The translations under genes and the position numbers were made by a program. A model generated the notes under the pieces. It had not been told where the DNA came from. It did no database searches and saw only the letters and a list, made by a program, of their open reading frames with translations. From contig DATGXG010000052.1 of the NCBI GenBank assembly GCA_035299085.1, positions 62,001 to 126,000 of the forward strand: a stretch of 64,000 bases of DNA, given 5' to 3'. The DNA is from Bacteroidales bacterium (lineage in GTDB: Bacteria; Bacteroidota; Bacteroidia; Bacteroidales; UBA10428). Below, in pieces: positions 43,152 to 51,836 of this stretch (position 1 is the first letter of the stretch; every line of letters starts with the position of its first letter).

Positions 43152-44594
43152 CTATTTTTCTGAAAGCAGCAGGGCACTGAAATCCTTAATTTTCATAAGG
43201 CCTAAAGGAAAGGACAGAATGAGGGCAAAAAACACATAAAGGAAAAAGGAATAATACCAGGTTATTTGAAGGTACCTCGAAAGAATGCTGGCTGCAGCAA
43301 TCAATATAATAAAAAGTACAAGGCTGATCATTAACCGCCTGTCGGTTTTAAACCTGAAAATCTTCTTGGCAGTAATAATCTGGAATGCCCCGGTAAAAAG
43401 TTGTGTACAGGCATTGGCAATCGCCGCCCCGATGATTCCGAATCGTTTAATAAAAACCAGGTTAAGCGTAATATTAATCACAACAGCCAATGCAGCCATC
43501 GTATTCAGTATCCTGAGGTTGCCATTTGCAGTGAGCAGTGTGCCGAAAATATAGGTAATGCATATCCCCAGGAAACTCAGGGTGAGAATGGCAAAAGCAT
43601 TTGCAGAATCCTGCACATGGCGGGTATACAGAATGTCGATGATTTCATTCCGGTAACTGATACAGCCGAAAACCACAATCAACGCCGGCACGATAAGCAA
43701 CGTAAACGAAAGTCTTGTGAGATTCTGAACCGACTCATTCTGTTTGATCATTTTTGAAAAAACGGGAAGCAGGATCACAGTGAAAAGATAGCCATAGTTG
43801 GAAAGGATTTCGATAATCCTGAACCCCTGGGCATAAATTCCGGCCTGTTCCTTACCATTCACGAGCATTTTGCCTATAAGCACCGAATCGACCCTGAGAT
43901 AAGAAGCCATAAGCAGAAAAAGCAAGGCAAAGGGAAGGCTCTGGGCCAGAAACGATTTGTAATACCTGAGATTAAACCTGAATTTGACCGAATCGGTTTT
44001 TGATAACACAAGGCTGGCGGACAAACTGGCGCTGATGAGATAAGCTGCAGTCTGCGCATAAACAAGCCATTCGATGCGAAAAACATGCCGCGTAACCGGA
44101 TCAAGAAGCAAAAATCCGCAAATGACAATCACCACAAAGCGATCAATTACCGATACAATGCTGTCGGCACTGAACCAATGCATGCCTCCCAGGTTGGCCC
44201 TGAAATAAAGGATGAATGCCGCCAGGAACTGGTTCAGCAACATGATCAGCAATAGCCTGAATTCATTGTCTTTCCAGCCCATAAAATAGCCGATGGCCGA
44301 ACAAACGGTAAAATAAATGGCACCCAGCAGAACTTTCAGCGGCAGGATATATGAAACATATTTGCTGAGCAGGTGAGTGTGACGGGCAATTTCTCGCCGG
44401 CTGAAGCTTTCAATACCCAGGTCAAGAATGATTTGGAAAATCAGCGTGAAGTTCAGCAGAATGAAGTAATTGCCGTATTCCGCAGCACCAACGGTATTCT
44501 GCACTCCTACATCAATTCCAAAAGCGTAAACTGGTTTAACAAGAAGATTTAAAAATAAAAGAAGGGCCAGATTTGTGACAAATTTTCTTTTCAA
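43152..44594 (-). CDS. Polysaccharide/oligosaccharide flippase (MOP superfamily)
   Basis: This 480-residue integral membrane protein has 12-14 predicted transmembrane segments, with the RfbX/Wzx-type N-terminus (FVTNLALLLFLNLLVKPVYAFGIDVGVQNTVG). A typical mid-region follows: LRVDSVLIGKMLVNGKEQAGIYAQGFRIIEIL. Such proteins flip lipid-linked oligosaccharides across the inner membrane during cell-surface polysaccharide synthesis. No glycosyltransferase or polymerase genes are adjacent, so the cargo is unknown. It is divergent from rnhB, with a candidate -7 box on its side of the spacer. Confidence 0.87.
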   Translation of the reverse strand: MKRKFVTNLALLLFLNLLVKPVYAFGIDVGVQNTVGAAEYGNYFILLNFTLIFQIILDLGIESFSRREIARHTHLLSKYVSYILPLKVLLGAIYFTVCSAIGYFMGWKDNEFRLLLIMLLNQFLAAFILYFRANLGGMHWFSADSIVSVIDRFVVIVICGFLLLDPVTRHVFRIEWLVYAQTAAYLISASLSASLVLSKTDSVKFRFNLRYYKSFLAQSLPFALLFLLMASYLRVDSVLIGKMLVNGKEQAGIYAQGFRIIEILSNYGYLFTVILLPVFSKMIKQNESVQNLTRLSFTLLIVPALIVVFGCISYRNEIIDILYTRHVQDSANAFAILTLSFLGICITYIFGTLLTANGNLRILNTMAALAVVINITLNLVFIKRFGIIGAAIANACTQLFTGAFQIITAKKIFRFKTDRRLMISLVLFIILIAAASILSRYLQITWYYSFFLYVFFALILSFPLGLMKIKDFSALLLSEK

Positions 44595-44619
44595 AGCCGC
44601 TGAAAAATTGTTTTCTTTA

Positions 44620-44627
44620 CAAAATTA
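44620..44627 (-). promoter_or_regulatory. Candidate -7 element for the flippase gene
   Basis: On the minus strand this is TAATTTTG, an exact TAnnTTTG match 25 bases before the ATG. No TTTG is found at -33. Confidence 0.35.
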
Positions 44628-44666
44628 GAAAGAATTATCTATAACGATTGTTTTATTCGTAAAGAG

Positions 44667-45266
44667 GTGCTGAAAAGTTATCTGATACCGGGTATTTTTG
44701 AGGCGGGGTGTGATGAGGCCGGGAGGGGTTGCCTCGCGGGGCCTGTTTTTGCGGCTGCCGTTATTTTGCCTGATGACTATGAGAATCCCGATCTGAACGA
44801 CTCAAAACAGTTGACTCCCGAAATGAGAGACATCCTCCGTAAAGATATAGAAAAGAATGCCGTTGCATGGGCCGTTGCATGGTGCGATAATAAAATGATA
44901 GATGAAATCAATATCCTCAGGGCATCCATTAAAGCAATGCATGACGCACTGGACAAGTTAACTCTTAAGCCCGGCCATGTGCTTATTGACGGTAACCGGT
45001 TTTACCCGTATGGCCGCATCCCGTATACCTGTATAATTAAGGGCGACGGCATCTATGCATCGATAGCCGCCGCATCAATACTGGCCAAAACCTGGCGCGA
45101 CGAATACATGAACACCTTGCATAATGAAATAAACTGTTACTGCTGGGACACGAATAAAGGTTACCCTACACCCGAACACCGTGATGCCATCCAGAAATTC
45201 GGAATTTCATCCTACCACCGCAAAACCTTTTCACTGCTTGACGATCAACTTGAACTTGACTTTTAG
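44667..45266 (+). CDS. rnhB: Ribonuclease HII
   Basis: RNase HII removes ribonucleotides from DNA and cleaves RNA-DNA hybrids. The 199-residue protein has the metal-binding motif CDEAGRGCLAGPVFAAAVIL (Asp16, Glu17), NDSKQLTPEMRD, HVLIDGNRF with the third acidic residue, and AAASILAKTWRDEYM, all standard for the family. The start is GTG at 44667, giving MLKSYLIPGIFEAGCDEAGRG with normal spacing to the motif; no ATG is available nearby. RNase HI is encoded 3.4 kb downstream, so the window holds both types. Confidence 0.96.
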   Translation: MLKSYLIPGIFEAGCDEAGRGCLAGPVFAAAVILPDDYENPDLNDSKQLTPEMRDILRKDIEKNAVAWAVAWCDNKMIDEINILRASIKAMHDALDKLTLKPGHVLIDGNRFYPYGRIPYTCIIKGDGIYASIAAASILAKTWRDEYMNTLHNEINCYCWDTNKGYPTPEHRDAIQKFGISSYHRKTFSLLDDQLELDF

Positions 45267-45306
45267 CTATATGTATTCCTGATTCTTAATTAATACAATA
45301 AAGATT

Positions 45307-47463
45307 ATGAAGAAGTGTTTTTCAATGATTTTGGGATTATCCCTTTTAATGAATTTTGCGGTAAAAGCCGATGAGGGAATGTGGCTTTTACCCCTTATCA
45401 AGAAGCTGAACATTGATACTATGCATTCGCTTGGTTTCAGGCTCACAGCTGAAGATATATACAGCATTAACCACAGCAGCCTTAAAGATGCCGTTGTGAT
45501 TTTCGGCGGCGGATGCACCGGTGAAATCGTCTCGGATGAAGGTTTGATTCTGACAAACCATCATTGCGGTTATGACGCCATTCAGAATCACAGCACCGTT
45601 GAGCACAACTACCTCGAAGACGGCTTCTGGGCCATGAACCATAAAGAAGAACTTCCGAATGAGGACCTTTCGGTAACGTTTCTTGTAAAAGTGGAAGATA
45701 TAACCGACCTCGTTCTGAAAGCAACTTCAGGCGTGACATCCGAAAAGGAAAGGGATGACAAAGTCCAGGCCGTTTCGGATTCAATCGTTAAGTCGGCAAC
45801 CCGCGAAACGGATTACGATGCTGACGTAGAGTCGCTTTTCGGCGGAAACAATTACTATCTTTTCGTTTACCAGACTTATAAAGATGTCAGACTTGTTGGC
45901 GCTCCTCCCTCATCGATCGGAAAATTCGGCGGCGATACTGATAACTGGATGTGGCCAAGGCATACCGGCGATTTCAGTGTTTTCAGAGTATACAGCGCAC
46001 CTGACGGCAAACCGGCAGCTTACAGTGATAAAAACATACCTCTCAAACCCAAATATTCGCTTCCGGTTTCTCTTAAAGAAAGGAAACTGAATGATTTCAG
46101 TATGGTTATGGGCTATCCCGGAACAACTACAAGGTATATGACTTCTTACGAAATCAAGGAACTCATGAACCTTACAAACGACAACCGGATAAAAATCAGG
46201 GGACTCCGGCTTGATATCCTGATGAAGGACATGAGAGCGGATGAAAAAGTAAATATTCAGTACGCATCCAAATATTACACCTCTTCGAATTATTATAAAT
46301 ATTCAATTGGCCAGAACCAGGGTCTTCAGCGTCTTCATATCATGGAAGACAAGCAAAACCAGGAAAAGGAATTCACTGCCTGGATCAGTAAGGATCCCCA
46401 AAGGACTGAAAAATACGGGCAGGCTTTGAATCTGATTAAAGATGCCGTAGACAAAAGAGCTTCCTATAAACATGCTGTTCAGTACGTGTATGAAAGCTTA
46501 CTTACATCATCGGAACTTATTGCATTTGCCAACAGGGCTACAGGACTTTATAATGCTCTTGTTGCTGAGCCCGCAAATACCTCACTTGTGGATTCACTTT
46601 CAAAACTACTGAGAACAAGGTATGATGACTTTTCAAAGGAGTACAACCCGTCTACGGATATGAAAGTGATCCCCGCAATGCTCAGGCTTTATAAAGAAAA
46701 TGTGTCAGAAGAATTTCTTCCGGATATGTACAAGGTGATTGCCTCCAGGTACAAAAACGATTACAATAAATATACAATCGACATGTTTTCGAAATCCATC
46801 TTTGCCAATAAGGATAAGTTGGATGCGTTTTTGAAGAAACCTACCCGGCAGGTGCTCGAGAAAGATCCGGCATTCAAGGCAGCACAATCGGTTATGGCAG
46901 TTTACCGCAAAGCCTATTATGGCCAGAATGCATCAAGTGATGATTTTAACAAGGGACACAGGTTGTACATTGCAGGTATCCTGGAAATGCATCCTGACAA
47001 AAAATACTATCCCGATGCCAACTTCACCATGCGCATGACTTACGGAACCATACAGGATTATAATGCCCGCGATGCCGTGCATTATGATTATATGACAACA
47101 CTCAATGGCATTATGGAAAAGGAAGATCCGGAAAATCCCGAATTTGTGGTTCCTGCTAAACTTAAGGAACTTTATAAAAACCAGGATTACGGTGAGTATG
47201 GCAAAAACAACATCATGCCGGTTTGTTTCATTTCGAATAATGATATTACCGGTGGTAATTCGGGAAGTCCCGTGATCGACGGAGAAGGAGCCCTTATTGG
47301 TCTTGCATTCGACGGCAACTGGGAAGCGATGAGCAGCAATATAGCCTTTGAACCGGCTCTTCAGCGCTGTATTTGTGTGGATATACGGTATGTATTATTC
47401 ATCATCGATAAATATGCGGGCGCCGGACATTTGATTAAAGAAATGAAAATAATAAGAGACTAA
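45307..47463 (+). CDS. S46 family dipeptidyl-peptidase (DPP7-like)
   Basis: This is a 718-residue secreted or periplasmic serine peptidase that removes dipeptides from the N-terminus of peptides. The signal peptide ends VKADEGMW, the usual mature start of the family. The chymotrypsin-like catalytic residues are His85 (ILTNHHCGY) and Ser652 (GGNSGSPV). The specificity segment reads LAFDGNWEAMS. In the family, Gly at this position goes with hydrophobic-P1 DPP7 activity and Arg with acidic-P1 DPP11, so DPP7 type is more likely. Length matches the 710-720 norm. It is followed by a perfect 13-bp hairpin. It probably supplies dipeptides for amino acid use. Confidence 0.93.
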   Translation: MKKCFSMILGLSLLMNFAVKADEGMWLLPLIKKLNIDTMHSLGFRLTAEDIYSINHSSLKDAVVIFGGGCTGEIVSDEGLILTNHHCGYDAIQNHSTVEHNYLEDGFWAMNHKEELPNEDLSVTFLVKVEDITDLVLKATSGVTSEKERDDKVQAVSDSIVKSATRETDYDADVESLFGGNNYYLFVYQTYKDVRLVGAPPSSIGKFGGDTDNWMWPRHTGDFSVFRVYSAPDGKPAAYSDKNIPLKPKYSLPVSLKERKLNDFSMVMGYPGTTTRYMTSYEIKELMNLTNDNRIKIRGLRLDILMKDMRADEKVNIQYASKYYTSSNYYKYSIGQNQGLQRLHIMEDKQNQEKEFTAWISKDPQRTEKYGQALNLIKDAVDKRASYKHAVQYVYESLLTSSELIAFANRATGLYNALVAEPANTSLVDSLSKLLRTRYDDFSKEYNPSTDMKVIPAMLRLYKENVSEEFLPDMYKVIASRYKNDYNKYTIDMFSKSIFANKDKLDAFLKKPTRQVLEKDPAFKAAQSVMAVYRKAYYGQNASSDDFNKGHRLYIAGILEMHPDKKYYPDANFTMRMTYGTIQDYNARDAVHYDYMTTLNGIMEKEDPENPEFVVPAKLKELYKNQDYGEYGKNNIMPVCFISNNDITGGNSGSPVIDGEGALIGLAFDGNWEAMSSNIAFEPALQRCICVDIRYVLFIIDKYAGAGHLIKEMKIIRD

Positions 47464-47473
47464 AGCAATTATT

Positions 47474-47507
47474 AATCAGGGATCAGTACTTTTGCTGATC
47501 CCTGATT
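47474..47507 (+). terminator. Terminator hairpin after the S46 peptidase gene
   Basis: A perfect 13-bp stem, AATCAGGGATCAG (47474-47486) with CTGATCCCTGATT (47495-47507), closes an 8-base loop and is followed by an AT-rich but short T run. The loop TACTTTTG is itself an exact match to the -7 promoter consensus. Confidence 0.75.
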
Positions 47508-47520
47508 TAATCTAAAACCA

Positions 47521-48105
47521 ATGCATGTAAAGTTCATTGATATTATCACAGTGTTTATGGTGCTCTTTGCTGTGATCGATATTACAGGATCCATACCCTA
47601 CATACTCGATATTAAGCGTCGCGCCGGTGATATTGATTCCATAAAGGCGACCCTTGTTGCTTATGTTATTCTTTTGCTTTTTCTTTTTATCGGTGAGCCA
47701 TTCCTTAATCTTTTCGGCGTAGATATACATTCATTTGCTATTGCCGGATCTTTTGTGCTTTTATTCCTGGGACTTGAAATGGTTCTCGGAATCGAGTTTT
47801 TTAAATATGAATCACTTAAAAACACTTCTATCTTTCCCCTTGCTTTCCCACTGATAGCAGGAGCAGGCAGTATGACGACTATTATATCGCTTAAAGCCGA
47901 ATACAGCCTTTGGACAATTTTTTTCGCTCTTACTCTCAATATGGTACTCGTATACATGGTTCTCAGGGCTACCCGATTTTTTGAACGGTTCCTGGGAAAA
48001 ACCGGTATACTGATCCTGACCAAAGTTTTCGGTATTATACTGCTTGCCATTGCTATAAGGCTCTTCCTTTCAAATACCGGTATCAGGCTTCCCGATGCAG
48101 CATAG
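47521..48105 (+). CDS. MarC family membrane protein
   Basis: This 194-residue integral membrane protein has about six transmembrane helices. It contains the MarC/UPF0056 hallmarks DITGSIPYILDIKRRAGD near the N-terminus, FPLAFPLIAGAGSMTTII in the centre and LTKVFGIILLAIAIRLFL at the end. The family is widely distributed. Despite its name it is not required for multiple antibiotic resistance in E. coli, and its function is unknown. Its 3' end overlaps rnhA by 11 bases, implying coupled expression. Confidence 0.9.
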   Translation: MHVKFIDIITVFMVLFAVIDITGSIPYILDIKRRAGDIDSIKATLVAYVILLLFLFIGEPFLNLFGVDIHSFAIAGSFVLLFLGLEMVLGIEFFKYESLKNTSIFPLAFPLIAGAGSMTTIISLKAEYSLWTIFFALTLNMVLVYMVLRATRFFERFLGKTGILILTKVFGIILLAIAIRLFLSNTGIRLPDAA

Positions 48106-48553
48106 AATTGTGCTTTATACCGACGGTGCCGCCAGAGGTAACCCGGGCCCGGGAGGGTATGGTGTTGTGCTTTTATCAGGCCCCCACCGGAAGGAACTTT
48201 CACAGGGATACAAGCTTACAACTAATAACCGGATGGAACTGATGGCTGTAATCGCCGGCCTTGAAGCATTAAAATCAGACAACTGCATTGTCACTGTTTA
48301 TACCGATTCAAAATACGTGGCTGACGCTATAGAAAAGGGATGGGTCCGTTCTTGGGAACAGAAACGCTTTGCGGGCAAAAAGAATGCAGACCTTTGGATC
48401 CGGTTTTTAAAGGTTTATCGCAGGCATCAGGTGAAATTTGTATGGGTGAAAGGACATGCCTCTATTACCGAAAATGAACGGTGCGATCAACTTGCAGTTG
48501 CAGCCAGCTGCGGTGAGAATCTGCCTGAAGATACCGGTTATCAGCCTGTGTAA
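48095..48553 (+). CDS. rnhA: Ribonuclease HI
   Basis: RNase HI degrades the RNA strand of RNA-DNA hybrids during replication and transcription. The 152-residue protein carries the four acidic residues and the histidine of the active site: Asp10 (YTDGAARGNPGPGG), Glu48 (NNRMELMAV), Asp71 (YTDSKYV), His121 and Asp131 (KGHASITENERCDQLA). The length is close to the 155 residues of E. coli RNase HI, and the basic handle region (GWVRSWEQKRFAGKKNADLW) is present. It begins inside the last codons of marC. Confidence 0.97.
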   Translation: MQHRIVLYTDGAARGNPGPGGYGVVLLSGPHRKELSQGYKLTTNNRMELMAVIAGLEALKSDNCIVTVYTDSKYVADAIEKGWVRSWEQKRFAGKKNADLWIRFLKVYRRHQVKFVWVKGHASITENERCDQLAVAASCGENLPEDTGYQPV

Positions 48554-48638
48554 AACTATTGTAACAATCTGTTTCAAAATCCGTTTGAATAAATGAGAAC
48601 ACTACATATTCTTCATTTTTGGATTTAAATCGGGCGGG

Positions 48639-49136
48639 TTGGAGACTACACTTATTCTAGATTATAAGGGCAGCATCAGGTACGAAACTATTGGTGAACT
48701 GATCCATAATTTCAAACAGAGTGTTCCGTCTTTGGGTATACCGGTGAGTATTTACAAGCGATTGTTGCTTATCATGATCGAATCGCTTGAAAATATTATG
48801 AAACACAGCGAGTGCCAGCCTGATCCGGAATTGACATGGCTCAGAATGGAACGTTGTGGCAACTGTTATACAATCACTAGTTCAAACCTTATGCAAAAAG
48901 AAAATGCAGACAGCCTGAAGCAGCGAATTGATTTGCTGAACAGCCTGGATGCACAGGGCGTTAAAGATTTTTATAAATCCACTATTACAAACGGGGTTTT
49001 TACTAAAAGAGGCGGGGCCGGACTGGGTTTGATTGAAATAGCTAAAATTTCCGGAAATCCTATAAAGTACAACTTCGAGTCATCAGGAGAATCTTGTATG
49101 CGCTATACCCAACAGATCACAGTTTACGAAAAATAA
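48639..49136 (+). CDS. SiaB-like protein (DUF6272)
   Basis: This 165-residue cytoplasmic protein resembles SiaB, a kinase of the GHKL/HATPase-like fold that acts in a partner-switching pathway. Visible features are LLLIMIESLENIMKHSE (N-box-like helix with Glu and Asn) and the C-terminal RGGAGLGLIEIAKIS, resembling the G-box GxGLG of that superfamily. In Pseudomonas SiaB phosphorylates SiaC and is opposed by the phosphatase SiaA; neither partner is encoded next to it here. The start is TTG at 48639 because no ATG precedes the conserved LILDYKGSIRYETIGEL. The signalling role is inferred from the family only. Confidence 0.75.
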   Translation: METTLILDYKGSIRYETIGELIHNFKQSVPSLGIPVSIYKRLLLIMIESLENIMKHSECQPDPELTWLRMERCGNCYTITSSNLMQKENADSLKQRIDLLNSLDAQGVKDFYKSTITNGVFTKRGGAGLGLIEIAKISGNPIKYNFESSGESCMRYTQQITVYEK

Positions 49137-49143
49137 CCCTCCG

Positions 49144-49536
49144 CTATTTCATTGCAAGGTCCTTGTCTTTTAAAATAATCTTCCATTCCGAAAGAGTATT
49201 TACTGCATGCTTGATTTCACGGCGGCATTCTTCTTCACTCATATAATATTTGCGGCGGAGTGATTCAAGCATATAGTTCATCGACTGCTTACGGTAAGCA
49301 GCCAGCAGAAGATCAGCATAAAAATCAGTAAATTGCTGTTTGAATTCGGAATGAGGATCTTTTGAAGTGACAAGCACTGAACCGTCAGATGCTCTTGTTA
49401 TTTTATATTCCGGGTTTATTCTGATCTTCTCTTCCTGCCATTCACCTGAATAAGCAGGAATACTAACCAACAGGATTGCAAAAAATAAAAGAATTGAATG
49501 TTTTGCAGTTGCTGAGAAATTAAAATTCATATACAA
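49144..49536 (-). CDS. Exported small protein with PqqD-like helical pattern
   Basis: I do not recognise this 130-residue protein as a named family with certainty. It has a signal peptide (ILLFFAILLVSIPAYSG) and so should be periplasmic or secreted. The rest runs YKITRASDGSVLVTSKDP, a helix, then MNYMLESLRRKYYMSEEECRREIKHAVNTL and a final SEWKIIL. The order (short strands, then an eLxxxYxxSxEExxxxIxxxLxxLxxxxxI helix pair) resembles the winged-helix PqqD/RiPP-recognition fold, but no precursor or radical-SAM gene is near. It is convergent with the SiaB-like gene (7 bases between stops) and divergent from the glycosyltransferase operon. Function unknown. Confidence 0.55.
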   Translation of the reverse strand: MYMNFNFSATAKHSILLFFAILLVSIPAYSGEWQEEKIRINPEYKITRASDGSVLVTSKDPHSEFKQQFTDFYADLLLAAYRKQSMNYMLESLRRKYYMSEEECRREIKHAVNTLSEWKIILKDKDLAMK

Positions 49537-49675
49537 TGTTTAGGGTTATAAACAAGTACTGGTCGGATGTTGTTCGGTAATATCAGTTCAATTTACAAAA
49601 TTGCATAATTTTTCTGACATGTTTGATTGCAAATCATCAGAAAATGAAATAGATTAATACGATAGTTCTGAAATT

Positions 49676-50959
49676 ATGGAAGTTGCCATTCTCCATTATC
49701 ATCTGAATCCCGGTGGTGTCACCAGGGTAATTGAGGCGCAGGTAAAAGGTCTTTTGACACAACCGGGGAAACTGAAATTATCCCTGATTTCCGGCACATC
49801 CGGTCAGAACTTTCATGAGCCTATGCCTGTTCATACATCAGATCTGTTATTCTATAATGAAGATGATGATTGTCCTGAAGATATATTGCATAAAGTGAAT
49901 TCAGTGATTGATTTTCTCAAAAGAGTTACAACAAAACGAACCGTGTTGCATTGCCATAACATTAACCTGGGTAAAAACCCGGTTCTCACGCTTGCCATTT
50001 ACGAACTGGCTTTGCAGGGCTACAGGATTTTGAACCATATCCATGATTTTCCTGAGGACCGTCCGGCTAACCTTTCAAGGCTGGGCCAATACGTGGCGGC
50101 CCATGGCAGTGAATCTGCCAGTGAAGTTTTATATCCTTCACTGAGCAATTACCATTATGCAGTGCTCACCATGTGTGATTATGAACGGATAGCCCTGAAG
50201 GATATATCCCCGTCAAGGATACACCTGCTTCCGAATTGTGTAATGCCTTCAGGCAAAGAAGCAGGCAGAGCCCACACATCAGGTATCCGCAAAACGCTCG
50301 GAATTGATCCGGGTAAAATATTGTGCACTTACCCGGTAAGAGCGATAGCAAGGAAAAACATCGGCGAACTGGTATTGCTGGCTGCATTATTTAAGGACTC
50401 ATGCCGGTTTGCCATAACCCTGGCACCACTGAACCCTTTGGAGATACCTCTTTATTCGAATTGGAAAGCCTTTTGTGAATCCCGGGGCATTCCGGTTATT
50501 TTTGAAGCTGCTGAAAAGGTCAATTTCAATAAATTGCTGGCTTCATCTGATTTTTGCATTTCAACAAGTATCCGTGAAGGATTCGGTATGACATTTCTTG
50601 AACCCTGGCAGGCAGGAGTGCCGGTAATCGGGAGAGAACTTCCGTGTGTCATAAACGATCTGAAAGCAAAAGGTCTTATTTTCCCGCGACTTTACCCGGC
50701 AGTTCTTGTTTCGGTCGGTAATGAACCGGTTGATTTCGGGCATCTTTCTGCCGGCAATCAGGAGCTGATTGTACAAGGTATTATGGGAAATACCGCTGCC
50801 AGGCAACAAATTGTGACCGACAATCCTTTCCTGGAAAATTTCTTTGACCCTGTATCCCCTGAAATAATTGAAAATAACCGCTCAGTAATTCAACAGCATT
50901 TTTCTGCAGACCAATATGGAAGAGAATTATTCCGAATATATCGCGAGGTATCTTGTTAA
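49676..50959 (+). CDS. GT4-like glycosyltransferase
   Basis: This is a 427-residue GT-B fold glycosyltransferase. The N-terminal Rossmann half starts AILHYHLNPGGVTRVIEAQV (glycine-rich acceptor loop). The C-terminal half has the nucleotide-sugar signature SIREGFGMTFLEPWQAGVPVIG with the paired glutamates of GT4 retaining enzymes (EGFGMTFLE). It lacks membrane segments and is probably cytoplasmic. It is the first of four genes overlapping or within 11 bases of each other, ending with a GH13_18 phosphorylase. That context suggests synthesis of a small glycoside rather than a surface polymer. Donor and acceptor cannot be deduced from sequence. Confidence 0.87.
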   Translation: MEVAILHYHLNPGGVTRVIEAQVKGLLTQPGKLKLSLISGTSGQNFHEPMPVHTSDLLFYNEDDDCPEDILHKVNSVIDFLKRVTTKRTVLHCHNINLGKNPVLTLAIYELALQGYRILNHIHDFPEDRPANLSRLGQYVAAHGSESASEVLYPSLSNYHYAVLTMCDYERIALKDISPSRIHLLPNCVMPSGKEAGRAHTSGIRKTLGIDPGKILCTYPVRAIARKNIGELVLLAALFKDSCRFAITLAPLNPLEIPLYSNWKAFCESRGIPVIFEAAEKVNFNKLLASSDFCISTSIREGFGMTFLEPWQAGVPVIGRELPCVINDLKAKGLIFPRLYPAVLVSVGNEPVDFGHLSAGNQELIVQGIMGNTAARQQIVTDNPFLENFFDPVSPEIIENNRSVIQQHFSADQYGRELFRIYREVSC

Positions 50960-51836
50960 CCAGTCTGAAATCCTTCCCGAACCTACGGGTATGCAGCCTC
51001 ATTTTCAAGCTGATCCTGATGTCAGGGCTGTGCTGTTTGATATATATGGCACTCTTGTCATTTCTGAATCAGGCGACATAGAAGAATCAACTATTACGGA
51101 AGAAAATCTCAGAACAGCACTTGATGAAGCAGGAATAACCATTAACTTGAACCCGGCTGATCAACGCCATATTTTGCCTGGTATGCTTACGCGTTTCAAA
51201 AAAGAAATCGGGAGGATTCATACAGAAAACCGGAGTGATGAAAAGCCTTATCCTGAAATTGATATCCTTGAAATATGGGAAACAATACTAACTGCCTATA
51301 AAAACGAGAATTTACTTCATCTTTCTAATTCTTTGTGTATAAAGTGTTTTACCTTTGTTTTTGAAATGCTGTCGAACAACATTTACCCAATGCCCGGTAT
51401 GAAAGATGTGATTCAAAAACTGGCTGATAAGGGTATTCCGCTTGGAATAATTTCAAATGCACAATTCTATACCCCTGTTATTATGAATTTTTTCCTTAAT
51501 AACAGGTTGTCCGAAGAAGAACTGGTGGAGCCGTTTGATCCGGATCTCACAGTGTTCTCATACCAGCATATGCGATCAAAACCCGACCTTTATCTTTTCG
51601 AACGGGTTAAGAATACATGCATGGCCAAATACGGTATCCGTCCTGAACAGATCCTTTTTGTGGGCAATGATATGTTCAGGGATATTTATCCAGCTTCAAA
51701 AGCGGGATTAAAAACAGCGCTGTTTGCCGGCGACAGGCGATCGCTGAGGCTCAGGACCGACAAACCCGGGATGGATTCTGTAAATGCTGATTACATAATT
51801 ACAGACCTTTTGCAAATTCTGAAAACAGTAAACTGA
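50916..51836 (+). CDS. HAD-superfamily hydrolase with dehalogenase-type motif I
   Basis: This 306-residue Rossmannoid HAD protein has nucleophile Asp42 in VLFDIYGTLV, motif II Ser in LGIISNAQF, motif III Lys in RSKPDLYLF and motif IV acidic residues in ILFVGNDMFRDIYPA. A helical cap lies between motifs I and II. The residue two positions after the nucleophile is Tyr44, not the Asp used as general acid by classical HAD phosphatases; this is the pattern of haloacid dehalogenases and of some uncharacterised HADs. Its start overlaps the preceding glycosyltransferase by 44 bases, and an internal Met at 50991 is an alternative start. In context it could dephosphorylate a glycosyl phosphate intermediate. 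Confidence 0.82.
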   Translation: MEENYSEYIARYLVNQSEILPEPTGMQPHFQADPDVRAVLFDIYGTLVISESGDIEESTITEENLRTALDEAGITINLNPADQRHILPGMLTRFKKEIGRIHTENRSDEKPYPEIDILEIWETILTAYKNENLLHLSNSLCIKCFTFVFEMLSNNIYPMPGMKDVIQKLADKGIPLGIISNAQFYTPVIMNFFLNNRLSEEELVEPFDPDLTVFSYQHMRSKPDLYLFERVKNTCMAKYGIRPEQILFVGNDMFRDIYPASKAGLKTALFAGDRRSLRLRTDKPGMDSVNADYIITDLLQILKTVN

